Shown piece by piece: positions 57,727 through 64,000 of a stretch of 64,000 bases of DNA. The stretch spans positions 2,154,501 to 2,218,500 of the forward strand of contig CM067538.1 of the NCBI GenBank assembly GCA_034509925.1, in the 5' to 3' direction. The number at the start of each line of letters is the position of its first letter. The first letter of the stretch is position 1. The notes beneath the pieces are model-generated. The model searched no databases. It was not told where the DNA came from and saw only the letters and a program-made list of their open reading frames with translations. This DNA comes from Hirudinaria manillensis (Eukaryota; Annelida; Clitellata; Hirudinida; Hirudinidae). A program made the position numbers and the translations under genes.

Positions 57727-60700
57727 TTAGGCTCGTCTTGCCTTCTGGATGATGATGATCACAGTGTCGCCTCTTTGAGGAGAACCTGGAGTTGGAAAAG
57801 AGGATTTTCATTTAGAAACATGTTTTTACGATTAATTATTAATTCATAAATTATTTCTTAAAAGTGAAATCTATCCACTGAGTATAATAAGGTCACCATG
57901 GGAATCATACCAATGGTATAATATCAACAATAATATTATTATAACACAATGATATATTCTGTACATTAGTATTTACAATGTCTGAAATCGTGTTAAGTGT
58001 TGATGTTATTAAAAATAACTGAATATAATCCATTAACGGCATCATAATGATGACGACGACGACGATAATGATGATGATGATGATGATACTTCTCCTACCT
58101 CTGCTGACATTGCAATCACACGAGGGACAAACTTCCTGGTTGCTGGATCCATGACGATCGTCGTGATAGGTCAATGTGCTTCTCTTGTCTGAAAGTTTAT
58201 GAATAAACTTAGCCCCTCGAAGTGAACAATTATCATAATTTATTACAATCTATTAATACTAATTAAGAACTAAAGATGTTATGATTCATGTCTGAAAGTT
58301 CGTGAGTGAATGTCATATAATAATGTCAGCCCCTCAAAGTGGATAATTAACATAATTTATTATAACCTATTAGTATTAAGCTTTAAATAAATAAATGAAT
58401 ATTAATGATGCCGACTCAAGTTGAGCCTGGAGTAGACTTGAATGAACTTCTCCCTCCTTCCAACGATTTCATCTGCTTCGATGAAGTTCAAGGACATGCA
58501 TTTCGACTGACCTTTCTTGAACTGAAAATTATTCGATTATAAGAGAAACAATTATTATTAAATATTATTATTATTATTATTTTATATTATTTATGTTATT
58601 ATTTTATTCATTATTCGGTTTCATGATAATATTTCATTATATTATTATTATTATATGCTATTAATATAGCGATTTCATTTGTTGATCGCAATGTTATTAA
58701 ACATAATAAAGATATTTAACATAATAAAGATAATAACATTATTATTACATAATAATTTCCCGAATAAAAAGAAAAGCAGATAGATTCAAATTAGAGAACT
58801 ACGAAACAATAAATCATCAATTCAAAATATTCAATTAAGACATGAATATTCAGTAGGATCAACCTCCTTCAGGACAACATAAACCACGCCCTCCTGCAGG
58901 ATCACGTGATTCTTCGACTCCTCCCACATCATCTTCCTGTTCGTTTCCATGTCTGGAACGTATCCACTCAAAACTGGAACTTCTACGACCACAGGACCGC
59001 TAGAGTGGTTGAGCTTCCACCTGGAATATATTTTTAAATATATTCTATTAATAAATTATTAACCTCATTAATTATTCATTATGAGAATTAACATATAAAA
59101 TAGAATGATTAAATCTCTAGGTTCAGAAGCACTATGATAATTTAATGTAAATGAGGTTAATGTCAAAGTTAATAAACATTTCTGATGTCATAAATAAATA
59201 AATTAATTAATGATAATTGATAACATTACCATAGCATACATTATAATATTCATTAATATTCATTACTTCATGCAAAGATTGAGTTGATGTCCTCCCTGGA
59301 ATTCTGAGATGGAGCGGTTCAACTGGAAGATCTCATCGTTCTCGGGTCTTGGTGGATCGTCGTACTTGCTTTCGGTCTGAGATGTAAATTATAATAATTT
59401 ATTCAGAACTGGAATGTAAATTATTCAATAAAAAGGTAAATTATATTGTATTATGTTATATTCAGAGGAATATTATTATTAGTGAATATAATATATTTAC
59501 GGCTTTATTTATAAATATTTGAAATTGGAACCAAAAGTATATACAACTATATTAATATAAGGCATTTAAAATTGTAATGTAAAATATTTACAGTATTTTC
59601 ACAATTAGAGTATAATTAAAGTAATTATGCCACAATTAGAACATGATTACATTTAATTTTTCCGTAATTAGAATATAATTATAATTAAACGGTCAATACT
59701 TTAATAATAATAATATAATAAATAATAATAATAATATTAATATATAATTTAATAATAATATAAGTTAGGAATGAAATTGAATCATTAAAATCAGAAAAAT
59801 GTGTCTGAACCTGAACCAAAATGATTCCCTCACCGTCGACTGTCACCTCCAGTTCATCGATCATGGAGATGTTTCGCTTCTGATGAATTGAAGAATTGTT
59901 TCGTTATTTTTTTAATAATAAGCATCAATTATGATTTATTTAATTTAATAGTTTATTATGGTTTATTTTATTCGAATTGTTCTGAAATATATTTGAATGT
60001 AAATACGTTTGGCTTAAATCATTGCCATAGCAACTGAGTGGCCATTTTATTCAGGAATTCTAATAATATTTATTTAATGCTTAAGTATTTTATCGATGTT
60101 ATCTGTTGAATAAACACTTTACACACTAACTAATAATACAAATAATTGATTAAATAATTAAATAAAAAAAATAATAATAATAGTAATAATAATCATATTC
60201 CTGTACTCACATCGAATGCAACCCTGTGTACAAAGTCGAATCCAACTGCACTGAACGTGTTTCCATGATTTTCGCGGTTGGAAAATTTCAATTCAACTTT
60301 CGTTTTGCCGGAAGTCGTTGCGTGGATGCTGCTGAATCTTGAGAGGGCTTTCAGTGCTACCATGGTACTCTGGTGGTGAATAATAATAATTATAATAATA
60401 ATAATATAATTATATTTTATAATAATAATATAATTATATTTTATTATTATAATAATATTCTTATTATTATTAACTATTAACAATATCAATAATTATTATA
60501 TTGTGTATTTAATATCATGTTATAATTATTTAATATTTATAATAGAATTTATAAATATAATTATAATTATTATTTTCCATTTCTATCTTAATTACAATTA
60601 TATTAATTATCATCAGATCATGATAAGACTACAGAGCGGACTCTCCACATGAGAGAATGATTGAATGAACGGTTGAAAAGAAAAAATGCTTCACTTCCCA

Positions 60701-61115
60701 CTCAGTCCTCAGTACCTCACTGGTGGCAAATCTTCCATTTGGTCCCATCCTGCTGACGAGCCAATCGGCAACCGACTCCGCTTCCCTGAACTCTGACATT
60801 GCAATGTGGGTCAAAAGGTCAAAGGCCGCGGTTTCAACTTCCATCGATTCTTGCCTCAAGTCTTCCAAGGCCTTTCTAGAGACTTTTTAAAAAAAGGTTT
60901 TAGTTTTGTAAACATAAAACTGTGTCCTTATCGTCATCATTATCATCATTATTATTATATAAATATTTATTTATTTTATATTTTATTATGGTTTAATAAG
61001 TATTTATCAAATGTATTGTTATGCCAATACTGCACTAAGAAAATATACGATTATTTGTTGAACTTAATACACATACAAATATCAGATAATTTGTTTACAA
61101 ATTACAACATAATTC

Positions 61116-61199
<84 letters not shown>

Positions 61200-64000
61200 T
61201 AATAATAATATTACAATTACATTTGTTTATAAATTACAAAATAATTCCAATTATTTTGATTTAATTATTTTTATTAATTTCGTAATCACCTTTTCTATTT
61301 TCCACCCGCAACTTCTTCGAGCGTGTTTCTTTCACCATTTCGGCGTCAATGATTGTCAGGGCGTACACGAACATGGATAAAGCCAGAATTTCCTCATCGT
61401 CGTCGTCATCGTCATCATTATCATCATCATCATCATCATCGTCGTTGTCATCGTCATCGTTTAGCAAGTGCTTTGTCAGGTATGCAGAAGATTTCAAGAT
61501 CGCCTTATCCAAGCTCGTTTTATCTTTGTACTTGATGTAAATAGATACGATTATCGTTATTATGTTATTATTTCTATAAATAATATAACTATTAATAACT
61601 TATAAATGATAATAATAATAATAATAATAATATGTTCAATGAAAATACTACAATGATAACATTTAATAATAAATATATTTATTTCAATTCTCTGTACTGA
61701 TAGAAAAAAATCAAAAGGGGGACCAAAACGTTCACCTGAGGTTTAAATAAAATTTAAAAAATACAAATTGTGGTCTTAATATAATTTAATATCTTAATAT
61801 AGTTTAATATCTTATATTTAATATCTTAAAAGTTTAATTATGAAATTGCAATCTTAAATTAAATAAATATTATAATTATAATCATAATTTTTACAATAAA
61901 AGCAATAAGTTATCCTTATAATGATAGCAACCTACGAAGACTATGTTGAGTCTCACCTTGTCGTAGGATTGAATGAAGGAGAGGAGAACGTAAGCAGTCA
62001 ACCGAGCAGTTTCAGATTTCTTCACAACCTCATGTTGTATTAAATTATTTTTAAAAATAAATAATTTATTTTTATTATTATTATTATTATTGTTATTGTT
62101 TCATAATACTTATTACTAATTATATATTATTTTATACATAATACATAATAACTTTGAGAGATAATCAAATCTTGTTTTACTACATTTTGAGTTATTTTAT
62201 ACTAAAATTAAAAATAATTCCCCAAATTGGCTCACTCCATCACGTGATCCTTCAGCGAAGGAGCCATCTTCATTTTGCTGTCCAATGAGCCACTTTACGG
62301 CTCTGACGATCTTGGATTTGTCCAAATCCGTGTAAAATTTCCATTCCAACATGGCGTCCAACTTGAGCGTGGTGCATCTTTTTAAAAGACAATTAAGGAC
62401 TTAATTAAAATTAAAATACCGCAAAATATTTTTTTCTAAATTATTGCATTAATGCCGATCATCGGATATTTGTGAATATCCGAAATTTAAAATTATATTC
62501 TGGAAACAAATAATTATTTGATATTAGGAAATAATCCAGATGATAATGGTAATTTAAATACTAATAAACGGCTAATTATTATAATTACTAACATGAATAA
62601 TATTATAATTATAATGAATAAATTAACTGAAAACCTCACCTGATTGGTCCGTGGAGAGTGGACGAGAAGGATCCATCTTTGTGCTGACGATGGAAAACGT
62701 GTTGGATGTCTTTGGATGGAAAAGGAAAAATTAAATTTTTAATCCAAAATAATCACTTATTTATTATTATTATTATTATTATCATTAATAATGTTACATA
62801 ATACTTATTACTAATTATACATTATTTTATATATAATAATCAATTATTTTGAAATATTTGTCATTAAATTATAACAACGTAATTGGCAATTGATTAGTTA
62901 TCTATCTAACCCAATTTCTCTTATTAACCAATTTATTTATTCAATATTTTATTATTATTAATGTATTTTTATTAATAAATTATTACTTATTTAATAATTT
63001 TCCTTTTTTTTTTACTGTGTGAGTATGTTGACGTGTTACTTGAATTATATCAATTTATCAACTTATCAATTTACTTAACTACCAATATATTTATTTAATA
63101 ATATTTTTTTTAAAAGTAATTTATTTATTTATCATTTTCCAAAATTGTTTGCCGATTGATTGATTGATTCGCTACTCTAATTAGATTAAATTAGATGATA
63201 AATTAATTTATATCACTCTATTGATGAACATTTTCAATCAGTCCAGATGATAATCACGATCTTACTTGTCCACAGAACATCGATGATGCTTTCAAAGTCT
63301 CCCGATTCGTCCAGGATTCCACTGGCAAATCCAGCGTTGAGTCTCTGATTTCCAATGTGGAACAGGTAATCCAGCGTGTGGGTGATGATGGCGAGCCTCA
63401 TGTTGGTCACGTCGTCCAAGGAGTTGTGATGATGATGATGATGATGATAGTCCCCATCGAGGCTTTTCAAGGCATACTCAATTGCTGGGCCCATAATATC
63501 GCCTGTGATTTTGGACAGGATTAATAATGTTATTATTTTAATTACAATTTATTTCTTTTGAATGAAATTAAGCAAGCAATTCATATTCCATTGTTAATCA
63601 ATCGGATATATAATAAATATAGTAAGAATCCATCGGGTTATGGTCGATAATTATGATATATTACAATTAATAATTAATGATTATTATAATCGATAGGTTA
63701 TGAATTATATAATTATTATAATTAATAACCATAAATGGTCATAATTACTATTATTATTATTATTATTATATTCTTTTTCTTTTTATGAAGGAAATTAAGC
63801 AAATAATTCGTATTTTATAGTTAGTCAATCGGATATAATAGGAATTGGTTGTGATTGATAATTATAAATTAAATACAATTAATAATTATTATAATTATGA
63901 TAATTGATAACCATATATGGTCACTGTGCTTCTGATTGGTTGACGTTTGTCAGGAAGTGTCCACAATAGACTTTCGTGAGTCACCATCAACGAACTTATG
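57727..64000 (-). CDS. Alpha-2-macroglobulin/TEP family protein, 3' half, thioester motif absent
   Basis: The gene runs off the window at its 5' side. Exons on the minus strand include about 63,255-63,492 (GDIMGPAIEYAL, then LAIITHTLDYLFHIGN), 62,640-62,710 (HKDGSFSSTLHG), 62,240-62,380 (AVKWLIGQQNEDGSFAEG), 61,955-62,035 (ARLTAYVLLSFIQSY), 61,290-61,535, 60,710-60,885 (VETAAFDLLTHIA, WLVSRMGPNGRFATSE), 60,213-60,370 (STMVALKALSRF), 59,812-59,880, 59,275-59,380, 58,865-59,022 (VVVEVPVLSGYVPD, receptor-binding domain), 58,405-58,520, 58,090-58,190 and 57,727-57,788. Order and motifs fit the thioester (TED), CUB and receptor-binding domains. Where relatives have GCGEQNM, this protein reads LDDVTNM, so it cannot form the thioester. 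Drosophila MCR is a known thioester-less member, so an MCR-like role is possible. A further partial exon at about 63,925-64,000 is likely. Confidence 0.85.
61116..61212. repeat. AAT microsatellite, about 95 bp
   Basis: Nearly pure (AAT)n in an intron of the A2M-family gene, between the exons near 60,710-60,885 and 61,290-61,535. Confidence 0.9.
61392..61462 (-). repeat. Coding GAT/GAC repeat (Asp-rich tract) in the A2M-family gene
   Basis: Within the exon reading KDKTSLDKAILKSSAYL, a stretch of about 24 codons is almost only Asp (with a few Asn and Glu) before EEILALSMFVYAL. It falls in a loop between two helices of the thioester-domain toroid. No stop or frame change is seen around it. Confidence 0.8.

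Noticed and set aside
60806-61264. 152-codon plus-strand ORF ending in a long Ile run
   Set aside because: The Ile run is the AAT microsatellite, and the start is antisense to an A2M-family exon.

Overview
The window is a piece of an AT-rich animal genome, not a bacterial one. Spliced genes with GT/AG introns, secreted serpins, WDR75, a Tudor-domain ORF, an alpha-2-macroglobulin relative, non-LTR retrotransposons and TAA/ATT microsatellites all point to an invertebrate metazoan. An arthropod is plausible, because the alpha-2-macroglobulin relative lacks its thioester like arthropod MCR proteins. I cannot place the species.

Region 1 (1-47,100) is a tandem serpin cluster, all on the minus strand, numbered here SRP1 to SRP12 from low to high coordinate. 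Members share one structure: a signal-peptide exon (phase 1), an exon of about 388 nt ending at the conserved DFR (phase 2), and a last exon of about 766 nt carrying the reactive centre loop (RCL). SRP3, 5, 7, 8, 9, 11 and 12 read as intact genes of 396-404 aa. SRP1, 2, 4, 6 and 10 are broken. The scaffold is conserved while the predicted P1 residue varies (Arg, Lys, Gly, Asp), so the cluster looks like a diversified set of secreted protease inhibitors. It grew by at least two tandem duplications: a three-serpin block (SRP1-2-3 matches SRP4-6-7, with SRP5 only in the second copy), and a unit containing a complete intronless CPSF3-like (CPSF73) gene with its flanks (34,022-36,355 and 39,318-41,650) next to SRP10 and SRP11. 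Relics of further serpins lie at 7.85, 30.2 and 33.7 kb.

Mobile DNA sits in the cluster and the paralogous blocks often supply the empty site. There is a 4.6-kb two-gene DNA transposon (transposase plus a DUF4806-type protein) at 13,735-18,352, three copies of a 211-305 bp MITE with TA target duplications, two copies of a CR1/jockey-like LINE, an R4/Dong-like LINE tail, a tRNA-derived SINE candidate and smaller relics.

Region 2 (47,700-64,000) is more ordinary. It holds a multi-exon WDR75 homologue (47,714-55,047, minus), a single-exon Tudor-domain ORF (56,526-57,119, minus), and the 3' half of a multi-exon alpha-2-macroglobulin/TEP gene (57,727 to beyond 64,000, minus). In that gene the thioester position has no Cys or Gln, and two homopolymer tracts (His and Asp) lie in the thioester-domain region. 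Exon boundaries were set by eye from GT/AG and family alignment and should be treated as models.

The most unusual item is the pair of CPSF73-like genes. They have every catalytic motif, no introns, and stop about 100 residues before the usual C-terminus. The two copies differ mainly at synonymous sites, which suggests that they are under constraint.
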